DNA of 64,000 nucleotides. It comes from an uncultured Acidobacteriaceae bacterium. Its GTDB lineage: Bacteria > Acidobacteriota > Terriglobia > Terriglobales > Acidobacteriaceae. Below the pieces are notes generated by a model, which searched no databases, had not been told where the DNA came from, and worked only from the letters and a program-made list of their open reading frames with translations. Both the position numbers and the translations under genes were made by a program. Positions within the stretch are counted from its first letter, which is position 1, and every line of letters begins with the position of its first letter. This document shows positions 19,792 to 29,125 of this stretch, piece after piece. The stretch covers positions 1 to 64,000 of the forward strand of contig CAIMKZ010000017.1 in NCBI GenBank assembly GCA_903842065.1, written 5' to 3'.

Positions 19792-20814
19792 ATGAAGCTC
19801 CGGCTAACCCTCGCTTTCCTCCTCGCCACCACCCTCGCCTGCCCCGCCCAGAAGCGTCTCATCCTTATCGACCAGGATGGCGCAGGCCCCGGCGGCACCG
19901 ACCAGATGACCATCCTCGCCCTCCTCCGGGCGCCCAACGTCGAGGTCCTCGGCATCACCATGGCCACCGGCGACGGATGGATGGAAGAAGAAACTCGCCA
20001 CACCCTCCGTATGCTGGAACTCACCGGCTACCAGAACGTCCCCCTCGCTAAAGGTGCCAACGGTCCTCTCGTACGCACCCTCGATGAGACTCGCGCGCTC
20101 GAACAGATCTCCGGCAACGCCGGCTGGCTCGGCGCATGGCGCGGGACACCCGCCGCCACCATCCCCGAGGGCGAGCCAGCCATCAAGCCCATCGCCGAAG
20201 ACGCCGCACACTTCCTCATCCGCCAGGTCCGCGCCCATCCCCACCAGGTCACCATCTACGCAGGCGCGCCGTTCACCAACATCGCCCTCGCCATCTCCAT
20301 CGACCCCGAGTTCGCCGCGCTCACCCAGGGAATCGTGTTGATGGGCGCAAGCCTCAACCCCCAGACCGCCGATCCCGAGTTCGCCTCCGACCCCCGCCAC
20401 GAGTTCAATCTCTGGTTCGATCCCGAGGCCGCGCACATCGTCTTTCACGCCGCATGGCCCTCTATCGAAGTCACCACCGCCGACGTCTCGCTCAAAGCGC
20501 CCTTCACGCAATCGATCCTCGATGCTCTAAAGGCTTCAAACACGCCCGCCGCCCGCTACATCGTGCAGTGGTCCAAGCCCACCTCGTACATGTGGGACGA
20601 GCTAACCGCCCTCGCCTGGCTCGACCCCACCATCATCACCAAACGAGAGACCCTCTACCTCGACACCGACCTCAGCCACGGCCCCAGCTACGGCAACACC
20701 CTCACCTGGACCGAAAAAAACAAACCCGCAACAGCGACCCGCCCGGCCCAGGTTCAGCTCGACCTCGATCTCGCTAAGTTCCAGAAGCTCTTCATCGAGC
20801 TGATGACGAAGTAA
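19792..20814 (+). CDS. Exported inosine-uridine-preferring nucleoside hydrolase family protein
   Basis: 340 aa with an N-terminal signal peptide (LTLAFLLATTLACPAQ). The first strand reads LILIDQDGAGPGGTDQM, a variant of the DTDPGxDD calcium-ribose site, with the second Asp of the usual pair replaced by Thr-Asp-Gln, so metal binding may differ from textbook enzymes. The TIYAGAPFTNIALAI segment matches the family's conserved L-x-x-GP-x-TN-x-A core. GIVLMGASLNP corresponds to the next strand. Such enzymes cleave the N-glycosidic bond of nucleosides; export suggests scavenging in the periplasm. It is followed by palindromic repeats rather than a clear terminator. Activity is uncertain because of the altered Asp cluster. 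Confidence 0.85.
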   Translation: MKLRLTLAFLLATTLACPAQKRLILIDQDGAGPGGTDQMTILALLRAPNVEVLGITMATGDGWMEEETRHTLRMLELTGYQNVPLAKGANGPLVRTLDETRALEQISGNAGWLGAWRGTPAATIPEGEPAIKPIAEDAAHFLIRQVRAHPHQVTIYAGAPFTNIALAISIDPEFAALTQGIVLMGASLNPQTADPEFASDPRHEFNLWFDPEAAHIVFHAAWPSIEVTTADVSLKAPFTQSILDALKASNTPAARYIVQWSKPTSYMWDELTALAWLDPTIITKRETLYLDTDLSHGPSYGNTLTWTEKNKPATATRPAQVQLDLDLAKFQKLFIELMTK

Positions 20815-20849
20815 GAAAATTTTGGGGGATTCTGAGCTGGTTTTGAAAG

Positions 20850-20912
20850 GGCATGGCTTTAGCCGTGCCGTAAACACCGCAAAATCAACGCGGGCTTCAG
20901 CCCCTGAGGGAC
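20850..20912. repeat. Two REP-like palindromes
   Basis: 20850-20869 is a short palindrome (GGCATGGCTTTAGCCGTGCC). 20889-20912 begins CGCGGGCTTCAGCCCCTGAG, and a 27-nt stretch including it recurs exactly at about 63176-63202. Both are intergenic, on the same strand, and resemble extragenic palindromes seen in many acidobacterial genomes. Confidence 0.75.
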
Positions 20913-20999
20913 GTTTTTCTGGGATTTCTCCTTGCTCTCGAAGTTTTCCCGCAACCTGTTTAGCACCTGAAAGGTGTTTTTAGACCCTCGAATGATTGG

Positions 21000-21527
21000 A
21001 TGAGTCGATTTCAAATGGTAGGGATGGTCAAAAATATGGAATCTACGCTTGCGTCCGGTGCTTGTTTTTCAAACGATCGCCGATACCGGTACTGGCTATA
21101 TCGCGAATGGGATGAGACAAAGCCTACTGTCGCGTTCATTGGTTTGAACCCTTCTAGGGCGGATGAAAAGCGGAACGACAAAACGATTTCTACGGAAATT
21201 GGCTTCGCAAAGCAATGGGGGTTCGGTGCCATTCTTGCACTCAATGTCGCGGCATACTGCCAGACCGATCCGAACAAAATGCTCCTTGCCAAAGATCCAA
21301 TCGGAAGCGCAAACACTTTGAGACATCTGAAGCAATACATGAAACGATTCAACGTTCAAGAAGTCGTTGTCGCTTGGGGGAAAACTGGGGGACGCTTCTC
21401 TGTCGAATGCCAGGCTATTCTTGCTGCGTTCCCACATGCGGTCTGTCTTGGGAGAAATCTAGACGGCACACCAAAGCACCCTTCAAGACTCGCTTACAAA
21501 TCCAAAAGAGAGCTTTATTGTTCGTAG
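21000..21527 (+). CDS. DUF1643 family protein
   Basis: 175 aa. The family signature is recognisable: YRYWLYREWDETKPTVAFIGLNPSRADE, quoted as YRYWLYREWD and FIGLNPSRAD, then NVAAYCQTDPNKM and VVVAWGKTGG, ending in a GTPKHPSRLAYK block. The biochemical function of DUF1643 is not established; the GLNPS and HPSR blocks suggest a compact nucleotide- or nucleic-acid-related fold like uracil-DNA glycosylases, which is inference. By eye the gene is clearly AT-richer and less codon-biased than its neighbours, so recent transfer is likely. The first ATG (21000) lacks a strong Shine-Dalgarno sequence; starts at residues 7-13 are possible. Confidence 0.8.
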   Translation: MSRFQMVGMVKNMESTLASGACFSNDRRYRYWLYREWDETKPTVAFIGLNPSRADEKRNDKTISTEIGFAKQWGFGAILALNVAAYCQTDPNKMLLAKDPIGSANTLRHLKQYMKRFNVQEVVVAWGKTGGRFSVECQAILAAFPHAVCLGRNLDGTPKHPSRLAYKSKRELYCS

Positions 21528-21542
21528 CCCATCCGCAATAAC

Positions 21543-21570
21543 GAAGGCCCGCCGATCAAGGCGGGCCTTC
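21543..21570. terminator. Terminator-like hairpin between the DUF1643 gene and dnaA
   Basis: An 11-bp perfect inverted repeat GAAGGCCCGCC / GGCGGGCCTTC with a 6-nt loop between convergent genes. T-runs on both sides are weak (TTCGTTATT on the minus side), so termination efficiency is uncertain. Confidence 0.6.
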
Positions 21571-21591
21571 TCATGTTCACTTGCTGACTCC

Positions 21592-23001
21592 CTACCCGTT
21601 CAACAGATCCTGAATCTTGTTCAGCATCCGGTGCAGGTCCTTGTCGTTCCGCCGCAGTTCGTCGATCTTGGCAATCGAGTGCATCACCGTGGTGTGATGC
21701 TTGTTGCCGAACTGACGGCCGATCTCGGGCAGACTCGCCTCGGTCATGTTTTTGGCCAGATACATCGCAATCTGCCGCGGAACCACCACGTTGCGCGAGT
21801 TGTTCTTCTGCTTCAGGTCCACCACGCGCATCCCGAACTGCTCGGCAACCGCCCGCTGAATCGCCTCAATCGTGATCTTGCGAACCTGAAGGTCGATGAA
21901 CTGCTTCAGGCACTGCTGCGCCGCGGGCAGCGTCACGTCCATGCGGTTCAGTTGGCACCAGGCAATCAGCCTTATCATCGCCCCTTCGAGCTCGCGCACA
22001 TTGGTCCGCACGTTCGAGGCCACAAACAGCGCCACGTCGGTCGGCAGCTGCACCTGCTCGCTCTCGGCCTTCTTCTGAAGGATCGCGACCTTCGTCTCAA
22101 GATCCGGCGGCTGAATGTCGGCAATCAGTCCCCACTCAAAACGAGACCTGAGCCGCTCTTCAATTTCTGTCAGTTCCTTCGGCGGACGGTCGCTCGCAAT
22201 CACCACCTGCTTCAGGTTCTCGTGCAACGCGTTGAAGGTGTGGAAGAACTCCTCCTGCGTGCGCTCCTTCTGCGAGATGAACTGGATATCGTCGATCAGC
22301 AGCACGTCCACGGTGCGGAAGCGGTCGCGAAAGCTCGTCATGCGATCGTTGCGGATCGAGTTGATCAGATCGTTGGTAAACTTCTCGGCGCTCACGTAGC
22401 AGATGCTTGCCGCGGGCTGCCGCCGCTTCACCTCGTGCCCGATCGCGTGCATCAGGTGCGTCTTGCCCATGCCAACGCCGCCGTAAAGGAACAGCGGATT
22501 GTAAGCCTTTGAGGGCCGTTCACCCACGGCCAGCGAGGCCGCGCGCGCAAACTGGTTGCCGTTGCCGATCACAAAGTTGTCGAACGTATACCGCGGATTC
22601 AGTTGCGCCGCTGTCGACCAGTCGAACCGTGCCTGCTCGGGAATCCGCGAGTTCGGCACCGGAGGCGGCGCCGTCGGCGCATGCGCAGGCAGAGGGCCAA
22701 AGCCACCTTCACGCCTCGGCTGCGGTATCGAGGGATCCTCCTCCGCAGTCACAAAGCAAACGTCGTCGAAGTCGAGCGACTGGAGATCGATCGCTTCCTG
22801 AATCAGGTCGCCGTACTTCTCCCCGATGTGCTGAAACTCGGGCGACGGCACACGCACATACAGCTTGCGCCCTGATACATGACTGAGCCGCGTCGGCTTC
22901 AACCACGTCTCAAACGATTGCCGGATGACTTTCTTTTCCAGAGCTGAGAGGATCTGCAGCCACGGATTCAAATTAGGAGCAGGAGAGGGTGCAAATGCCA
23001 T
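21592..23001 (-). CDS. dnaA: Chromosomal replication initiator protein DnaA
   Basis: 469 aa, standard length. Domain I (residues about 10-85) starts with SALEKKVIRQSFETWLKP; domain II is a short Pro-rich linker. The AAA+ core has Walker A GGVGMGKTHLMHAI near residue 171, Walker B VDVLLIDDIQFI near 233, and the arginine finger region RLRSRFEWGL. Domain IV ends with the DnaA signature read as SLPEIGRQFGNKHHTTVMHSIAKI, here split as SLPEIGRQFG and NKHHTTVMHSIAKI. The usual GRDHTTV is NKHHTTV, so the base-contacting Asp is His. No dnaN or rpmH is adjacent, and the upstream region has no clear DnaA-box cluster. Confidence 0.97.
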   Translation of the reverse strand: MAFAPSPAPNLNPWLQILSALEKKVIRQSFETWLKPTRLSHVSGRKLYVRVPSPEFQHIGEKYGDLIQEAIDLQSLDFDDVCFVTAEEDPSIPQPRREGGFGPLPAHAPTAPPPVPNSRIPEQARFDWSTAAQLNPRYTFDNFVIGNGNQFARAASLAVGERPSKAYNPLFLYGGVGMGKTHLMHAIGHEVKRRQPAASICYVSAEKFTNDLINSIRNDRMTSFRDRFRTVDVLLIDDIQFISQKERTQEEFFHTFNALHENLKQVVIASDRPPKELTEIEERLRSRFEWGLIADIQPPDLETKVAILQKKAESEQVQLPTDVALFVASNVRTNVRELEGAMIRLIAWCQLNRMDVTLPAAQQCLKQFIDLQVRKITIEAIQRAVAEQFGMRVVDLKQKNNSRNVVVPRQIAMYLAKNMTEASLPEIGRQFGNKHHTTVMHSIAKIDELRRNDKDLHRMLNKIQDLLNG

Positions 23002-23452
23002 CGTGCTTATCCTTAGTGTTATTGCGCCTCTGAGGGGTAAGAAAATTTGATCTGGGACCCGTTGAGAACAGAAAACCTCCTGCGGCGGAAAACTACTATC
23101 CGCTGGGTCTCGTAGTTCTAACTCTGTTCACTGCTATTGTGCCCCGAAAAATTACTCTGCCGTGGGGCTTGAAATACCCGTTCCGAAGGGCGCAAAAAAC
23201 TTTGTTGAACGGTCCCGATAGTAGCACATCTGGAAATCTTTGCAATCTCCCATTCACAATCTTTTCTGCCGCACTATCGAGTTGCACCATGCATGGTGAA
23301 AGTCATCCGAAACTGTCACAAAAGAGAAACAAAATTGTCTGAAACTCCGCCCCCGGGCACTGTTTTCTGTATACATTTCCGCTTCCCAAGGGCAGTTATT
23401 TTCTCCACAACTCCCTCGCCACGTCAATAGCTTTCATCGCGTATTTTTTGCC
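23002..23452. other. Upstream region of dnaA
   Basis: 451 nt, AT-richer than the flanks, with no convincing gene. Only one DnaA-box-like sequence (TTCTCCACA near 23401-23409, one mismatch to TTATCCACA) is visible, which is not enough to call an origin. Polypurine and A-runs (CACAAAAGAGAAACAAAATTG near 23316-23336) may form part of the dnaA promoter region. Confidence 0.5.
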
Positions 23453-23734
23453 CTATCTCTGCGGCCATGTCCCCGGGCCTTCGTTCTTACTGCGCAGCTC
23501 TTCCATCACTGACTGGATCAGCTGCTTCGCGCCGTTCACGCCATCGATCACAGCTTCCAGATCGAGTGCCGGCCGATTCTGATTCCGGCTCGACGTGCAG
23601 TAAACCCCATGCTGTCCCACCAGGACCAGCGCATCTGTCAGCAGGTCGAGCGTGACCGCCAGCCGTCCCCGCTCTACGCCCATCATGAACTCGTGCCGCT
23701 CCAGATCTGTCCGCTTCTCGTCAAATATATCCAT
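23453..23734 (-). CDS. Small conserved-looking hypothetical protein
   Basis: 93 aa, mostly helical by composition, without a signal peptide. It opens MDIFDEKRTDLERHEFMMG and continues with a leucine-rich helix (LAVTLDLLTDALVLVGQ), then a second helix (DGVNGAKQLIQSVMEELRS). The charged/hydrophobic periodicity is what a small helical-bundle protein would show. The Shine-Dalgarno region is weak. It lies alone between dnaA and the membrane regulator. Function unknown; the call rests on composition and position. Confidence 0.55.
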   Translation of the reverse strand: MDIFDEKRTDLERHEFMMGVERGRLAVTLDLLTDALVLVGQHGVYCTSSRNQNRPALDLEAVIDGVNGAKQLIQSVMEELRSKNEGPGTWPQR

Positions 23735-23804
23735 ATATTAAGGGTATCCGAGAAGCGCACTGGGGAATGCCACGGCCGTGCCTTGCCGGGCAGAGCGCCG
23801 GTTC

Positions 23805-25088
23805 TTACCAGAAGTTTGTGGCCAGTACACCTGTACGGCTGGGACTTCCGTGGACGATGTCTATCTGGAGTACGGCTTCGAAATTCTCGCCGTCCCAACC
23901 CTTCTGAGCGCGATCGATGAGCTGTTTCAGATTTTCGGGCTTGGTAATGTATTGGCGCGCCCCATCGGTGCCCTCCGGACCCAGACCGGCGACGATCACA
24001 ACAAGGCTATCGGTGATCGTACTGTGAAATCTGGCGACCAGCGCGCAGTCTTTGCCGAGTTCGACCGCGCGGCTGAGGCCATAGAGAGTGCAGAGTGCAA
24101 CGTCGCCGCCGGACTTGTGCTCGACAATACTCCGAACGTCCAGATCGGTATTTGCCGCTCCAGCAACATAATCTGGTGATGCCGGGCGCTGAATCTGGTA
24201 GCGAAGCGACTGCATCATTCTCAGCGTCCACTCATTATTGAATGCGCCGATGAAGACGATAGGTTTGCCGTGCATATACTCCAGGCTTGTGGCCGGCGCC
24301 GAGATCAGATTGCAGTCGGCGTTATAGGCACGGAAGATGCTGCAAAGCTGAGCGACCAGCATGGTGTCGTTAAAGGATAGGTAGGTTCGCCCTGCGGTAG
24401 CCAGATGTGAGGAGCCTGAGTCGGATGTACTCGATATGTCCTTCTTGCCGACGACGATGACCGCCGGCTGCGGACCCTTCAGGACCGGCCGCCAGAAGTC
24501 GCGCCGCACCTGGTAGCTTAAGTCGGCCCACGTTGCAGCCAAAGCGATGGCGAGCACCGCTGCCAAAGTGATCCACGCCGTGCGGGTCATTCGAAGGCCC
24601 GCAACCGCGGATCTCTGCTTCCCCGCTGCCACGCTGACTGCTGTTGGAGTTGCTGACGAAACTTCGGGCAGGATATCGCCACTGCCGGGCAGAACGGAGT
24701 GAGGCCCCAGCAGGAACTCCGCCACATAGCCACCTGCCGGCAGCTCAATCCGGACCTCAGACCCGGGATGCTCGCTGAAGTACTGCGACAGCCGCTTGCG
24801 GACCTCGCCGGCTGCGATTCGGACCACTGGATCGTTGGCCACGTCGTAGTCCGCCGGACGCCCGAACACCGCACTCCCGACCATCCGCTCTTTGAGGGCA
24901 GTAAGATTGCCCTCGATTGAGTTCTGAACCACGTACTCCAGCATCGCCGAGTACCGCCGGCTCTTGGCAAAATGCGAGCAATCGAGAATCTCCCGCAAGG
25001 CGCGGCCAATACTCTCCTGCTGCGATTGGGAAAGGCCGGAGGCCGCGATAGTCGATGCTCCGCGTTGCACGGTGAGTACACTTTCCAA
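23805..25088 (-). CDS. Membrane-anchored CadC-like (acidobacterial wHTH-type) regulator
   Basis: 427 aa; the start is uncertain, with the first candidate a TTG at 25088. Residues about 25-120 carry the pattern FAKSRRYSAMLEYVVQNSI, ALKERMVGSAVFGRPADYD, DPVVRIAAGEVRKRLSQYF, and IELPAGGYVAEF, typical of the winged-helix-like N-terminal module found in many acidobacterial membrane regulators. One transmembrane helix follows at about 167-188 (TAWITLAAVLAIALAATWA). The C-terminal 230 residues form a large extracytoplasmic domain with no motif I recognise. It is divergent from the TonB-dependent receptor gene across 360 nt, so transcriptional control of that receptor in response to a periplasmic signal is a reasonable inference. 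Confidence 0.7.
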   Translation of the reverse strand: MESVLTVQRGASTIAASGLSQSQQESIGRALREILDCSHFAKSRRYSAMLEYVVQNSIEGNLTALKERMVGSAVFGRPADYDVANDPVVRIAAGEVRKRLSQYFSEHPGSEVRIELPAGGYVAEFLLGPHSVLPGSGDILPEVSSATPTAVSVAAGKQRSAVAGLRMTRTAWITLAAVLAIALAATWADLSYQVRRDFWRPVLKGPQPAVIVVGKKDISSTSDSGSSHLATAGRTYLSFNDTMLVAQLCSIFRAYNADCNLISAPATSLEYMHGKPIVFIGAFNNEWTLRMMQSLRYQIQRPASPDYVAGAANTDLDVRSIVEHKSGGDVALCTLYGLSRAVELGKDCALVARFHSTITDSLVVIVAGLGPEGTDGARQYITKPENLKQLIDRAQKGWDGENFEAVLQIDIVHGSPSRTGVLATNFW

Positions 25089-25448
25089 TCCGCTGGACGG
25101 ATTCGTTTGTGGTCAGTCCCCTTGCAAGAGCCAACCGACGGGTGGGTGAAGTTCTCCTTGTTGCAACACGTTCAGCTTCAGATGTAGCGCAATGATGTGT
25201 CAAGTGAGAACGCAGCCGCCTCACCGGCACGAATGCCATCCAAAGTGGCGCTTGTGCTCATAATGCTGATAACAATATATTTACACATCATTACATACAG
25301 TTCATTTTGTTGATGGGTACTGTCTAATACTTGACCGGCCATCGCCGCGGAGCCTTCAATGCTCCCCGGGAAGGTTTACGTCTATTCCCGGAAATCCTGC
25401 AAATGGCGTTGATGTGAGTCTCAAGTTGTTCTGGAGGTTTGGAGTCGC
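25089..25448. other. Divergent promoter region, regulator / TonB-dependent receptor
   Basis: 360 nt without a gene. A very AT-rich block (about 25255-25330) contains TTTACACATCATTACATACA, which has direct ACATCATTACAT-type repetition. Further on, TTGACC at about 25331 and TTCAAT 18 nt later could be a -35/-10 pair for the receptor gene. An operator for the divergent regulator would be expected here, but I cannot delimit it. Confidence 0.4.
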
Positions 25449-28400
25449 ATGACAAGAAAATTATTCTTCTGGCGGGCATTTACGTGGGTGGCAATCCTTT
25501 TTGTCCTCGCAGCTTCTGCTCAAGTAGTAACCGCGCAAGGATTCTTCGGCTCGGTTGTGGGTACTGTGACCGACGTGAATGGCGGCGTCATACCCGGCGC
25601 AACCGTGATTTTGACGAACATCGGAACCAACGAGAAACACACAGCCAAGACAGACGGAGCAGGCAATTATCAGTTTGTTAGTCTTGTGCCCGCAGTCTAC
25701 AAAATCGACGTGGACCAGACCAACTTCAAGCATTATGTTCACGACAACGTTACGGTAAACGTAAATGCGACCGCCCGCGTTGATGCCGCACTCGCTGTGG
25801 GCGCTGCCAGCGAGACGGTTCAGGTTACAACCTCAGGCATCGTGCTTCAGACAGACTCGCCTAGCGTCAGCAACCACGTCGAGGCCCAGCAGGTGGCCGA
25901 GTTGCCCCTCAACGGACGAAACATGATGGGACTGCTAAGCATTACCGCGGGCGTTATGTCATCGAGCGCCGTGGAGCAAGGCGCCACCATGGCCCAGAAC
26001 AACGGCACCTCCACCAACCCCCTGAGCTGGGGCGGCGGCTCCGGCATCTACACCATTAATGGCGGAGACAACGAGGAATACGTCGACGGCGCTCCGATCA
26101 ATCTGCTCCAGGGCAGCAACATGGGACTCATGATTACGGCAGACGCCGTGCAGGAGTTCAACATCGACACTAACGTCGGCGACGCCAGCCAGGGACGAGC
26201 CACCGGCGGCGTCATCAATATGAGCGTCAAGTCTGGTACCAACAGCCTGCACTTGACGGCGTACGATTACTTCCGCAACGCCGCCCTGAACGCCAACAAC
26301 TTCTTCAGCAATCGCAATAACGTACGCCGTCCGCAGTACAACCAGAACCTCTGGGGCTTCAACTTCGGGATGCCGATCAAGAAGGACAAGATCTTTTTCT
26401 TCGGCTCTTTCGAGCAGAACAATCTGCTTACCTCGGCTCCGACCTTTATCAATATGCCGAGCAACGGCAACGCGTATTCGGGCGGGCAGAACATCTACAA
26501 CGGCATCTTCCCCAAGGCGATTACCGATCCGACCGGCAACTGCCCGGTCGTCACCGGCGCGCAGCCCATCGCAGCGAATTCCACTACTCCATATGCCGGA
26601 CACAACATCGTCAAGGACACGACACTGAACACGTGGACCGTTGGGCAGGGATGCTGGGATGCTTTGTCCACGGTATTCCGTACGTTCTGGGCCAATCAGC
26701 CAAATACCTCGTCGGCCGCCACCAACTATTCCGTCAATATGCCCGGCGGAAACACCGCCCCGGAAATGAACGCGCGCGTGGATTGGATTGTAAGCCCCAA
26801 TCAGCGCATCTTCGCGCATACGGCATGGTGGGCTCCGCAGGACCGAAAACTCTCCCCCTTCCCGCATCCGGATGTAGCCTCCGCACTTCCCGGCGGCAAG
26901 CCCTGGGGTTTGGGCATGTCGGTGGGACACTTCAACAGCAATCTGTACATCCTGGGCGATACCTATACCCTGAACCAGAAGACGGTTCTCGACATCCGCG
27001 CCGAGTGGCTGCGCTTTGCCTACAGGCCTACTCCCGATGTCACCAACTTCGACTATTCGCAACTGAACTCAAACTGGGCATCGCTGGGCGCCTACTTCCC
27101 AGCCAATCTCAAATATCTCCCCGGCCCCACCATGAACGGCGGCGGATCGATCCAGCACAATCTCGCCCCCGCCAATATGGGCTTTACCAACTCCACCAAT
27201 GGCACCTGGGCAACCAATGGCGGCGCGCAGATATGGGACAACTACGGCCTCAACGGGACGGTCAATTATCTGCTTGGAAAACATAGCATCAAAGCCGGAT
27301 TCGAAGCCCGCTTGATGGAAATGGAAGTTCCCTACAGCGTCTTCAACGGCGGCTCGCCCAGCTTCGGCAACAAATACACCGGCGACGAGTGGGGCGACTT
27401 CCTCCTGGGCTACTTCACCTCTATCAGCTTCGGCGGTCAATTCATGGCCACGGAGTTCAACTACTACCAGGCCTACTTTGTGTCAGACACATGGCAGCTT
27501 AACCGCAAGCTGACCCTGAGCATGGGCGCGCGTTGGGAACTGCCCGGCGGTTTGATGGAGAAGAAGGACTCGACTGGCGTCTTCCTGCCCAATACCAATG
27601 ACGCCAATACAGGAACAATGGGGACCGAAGTTCTCGTGAATTCCCCGCAGGCCACTTCGCGGAGCATCTTCCCGATCAAGCACAACCTAGTCGACCCCCG
27701 CCTCGGCTTCGCTTACCGCATCGACGACAAGACTGTCATCCGTGGCGGCTTCGGCATCACCCACCAGGCAGTGGATGAGGACTCCGGCGGCAACGGCGCC
27801 GCGGGATTTGTTACTAACTCAAACAGCCTGAAGTGGACCAACCCAACCGCGTCCGGTCAGACGCCTACGGCATTGCTGTCCAACCCAATCCCTAACCTCA
27901 GCCTGGCGTATCTGCCCAAACCGGGCCGCTCGGCGGACTTCCTCAAGCAGCTCGCGGTCATTAACCAGTTGACCGGTGGCATCGCCCTCAACGGTTTTGC
28001 TAGCCCCATGCCGCTGCCCTACTACCAGCAGTACAACCTAACCGTGCAGCGGCAGGTCGGCACTCGCTTCCAGATTTCGGCAGCCTACGTCGGTTCGCAC
28101 GCTATTCACCTCAAGCCGTCGTCCGTACCCGGCGTCGATCAGATCCCGGCTTCAGCTTATACGGTAAGCGGCACCGGCTCCTCGCAGACGGCAGTTGTAA
28201 GCAGCGGCACGTATGCAGGACAGGCTCTCACCACGCAGGTCCCAACCGGCGGCACCATCCAGGGACAGACCTTCGCGAAGGGTGTCTACTGCTCGCCGAA
28301 CGGCGCGTTCTGCAACAACAACTGGACCATCGGCAGGACGCTTCAGCCTTATCCGAACTACACCGGCGCCACAATCGGAAACCTGTCCTACGGCAACCAG

Positions 28401-29114
28401 ACCTACAACGCGTTGCAGGTCAATAGCCAGTGGCGCATTCAGGGCGGCGGGCTTGTAGGTTTGGCCTATACCTGGGCCAAGACCATGAACGATATGACCA
28501 ACTACCAGGACTACTACAACCACCGCGGCGATCGTACGATCGCAGGCGTGCCTATGCGCCTGGTCTTCAATGTCAGCTATCCGCTGCCTATCGGCAAGGG
28601 ACAGAGGTTCCTCAATACGTCCAATCCGGTGCTGAGCAGAATCGTCTCCGGCTGGACGATCAATGACATTACCTCCTTCCAGCACGGCAACTACCTCACC
28701 TTCACCAGCAACACCCAGAACGCGATCCAGCAGAACTTTGGCGGAGGCACTACGCGCCCCAACTACACCGCTGGTTGCAGCAAAACGGTTAGCGGCAGTG
28801 ATATCGCCAGACTCACCGGATGGTTTAACACTTCGTGCTTTACCTTCCCGGGCACCTACAGCTTCGGCAACGAGCGGGCCAACGACTCCCAGCTCTTCGC
28901 CGCCGGCATCCGCAACTGGGATCTGTCTTTCCTCAAGACAACTCAGATCACTGAGAAAACTAACATCCAGTTCCGTCTGGAAACCTTCAATACGTTCAAT
29001 CGCTTCCAGCCCGGCGCTCCCAACACGGCGTCCGGCAACGGCAACTTTGGCATTGTCACCACACAGGCCAACAACCCCCGCAATGTGCAGCTCAGCCTGC
29101 GCATCAGCTACTAG
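25449..29114 (+). CDS. TonB-dependent receptor with carboxypeptidase-regulatory-like domain (Oar type)
   Basis: 1221 aa, typical for the acidobacterial Oar-like receptors. GGAGG and GGAG precede the ATG. A signal peptide ends near residue 29 (VVTAQ). Residues about 34-115 form the carboxypeptidase D regulatory-like Ig fold (GTVTDVNGGVIPGATV, TDGAGNYQFVSLVPAVYKI). The plug domain follows with AELPLNGRNMMGLLS and VQEFNIDTNVGDASQGRATGG (quoted apart), then a long beta-barrel that ends in LSLRISY, with an aromatic C-terminus as expected for outer-membrane insertion. There is no adjacent SusD-like lipoprotein. These receptors import large ligands, often oligosaccharides or peptides; the substrate is unknown. 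Likely controlled by the divergent membrane regulator. Confidence 0.93.
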   Translation: MTRKLFFWRAFTWVAILFVLAASAQVVTAQGFFGSVVGTVTDVNGGVIPGATVILTNIGTNEKHTAKTDGAGNYQFVSLVPAVYKIDVDQTNFKHYVHDNVTVNVNATARVDAALAVGAASETVQVTTSGIVLQTDSPSVSNHVEAQQVAELPLNGRNMMGLLSITAGVMSSSAVEQGATMAQNNGTSTNPLSWGGGSGIYTINGGDNEEYVDGAPINLLQGSNMGLMITADAVQEFNIDTNVGDASQGRATGGVINMSVKSGTNSLHLTAYDYFRNAALNANNFFSNRNNVRRPQYNQNLWGFNFGMPIKKDKIFFFGSFEQNNLLTSAPTFINMPSNGNAYSGGQNIYNGIFPKAITDPTGNCPVVTGAQPIAANSTTPYAGHNIVKDTTLNTWTVGQGCWDALSTVFRTFWANQPNTSSAATNYSVNMPGGNTAPEMNARVDWIVSPNQRIFAHTAWWAPQDRKLSPFPHPDVASALPGGKPWGLGMSVGHFNSNLYILGDTYTLNQKTVLDIRAEWLRFAYRPTPDVTNFDYSQLNSNWASLGAYFPANLKYLPGPTMNGGGSIQHNLAPANMGFTNSTNGTWATNGGAQIWDNYGLNGTVNYLLGKHSIKAGFEARLMEMEVPYSVFNGGSPSFGNKYTGDEWGDFLLGYFTSISFGGQFMATEFNYYQAYFVSDTWQLNRKLTLSMGARWELPGGLMEKKDSTGVFLPNTNDANTGTMGTEVLVNSPQATSRSIFPIKHNLVDPRLGFAYRIDDKTVIRGGFGITHQAVDEDSGGNGAAGFVTNSNSLKWTNPTASGQTPTALLSNPIPNLSLAYLPKPGRSADFLKQLAVINQLTGGIALNGFASPMPLPYYQQYNLTVQRQVGTRFQISAAYVGSHAIHLKPSSVPGVDQIPASAYTVSGTGSSQTAVVSSGTYAGQALTTQVPTGGTIQGQTFAKGVYCSPNGAFCNNNWTIGRTLQPYPNYTGATIGNLSYGNQTYNALQVNSQWRIQGGGLVGLAYTWAKTMNDMTNYQDYYNHRGDRTIAGVPMRLVFNVSYPLPIGKGQRFLNTSNPVLSRIVSGWTINDITSFQHGNYLTFTSNTQNAIQQNFGGGTTRPNYTAGCSKTVSGSDIARLTGWFNTSCFTFPGTYSFGNERANDSQLFAAGIRNWDLSFLKTTQITEKTNIQFRLETFNTFNRFQPGAPNTASGNGNFGIVTTQANNPRNVQLSLRISY

Positions 29115-29125
29115 CCTCTCAACCC

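Noticed and set aside
18290-19795. A 501-codon plus-strand frame over rocD
   Set aside because: Antisense to a PLP enzyme with all motifs in place.
23002-23452. Replication origin next to dnaA
   Set aside because: Only one near-match to a DnaA box and no clear AT-rich unwinding repeats were seen; GC skew could not be computed.
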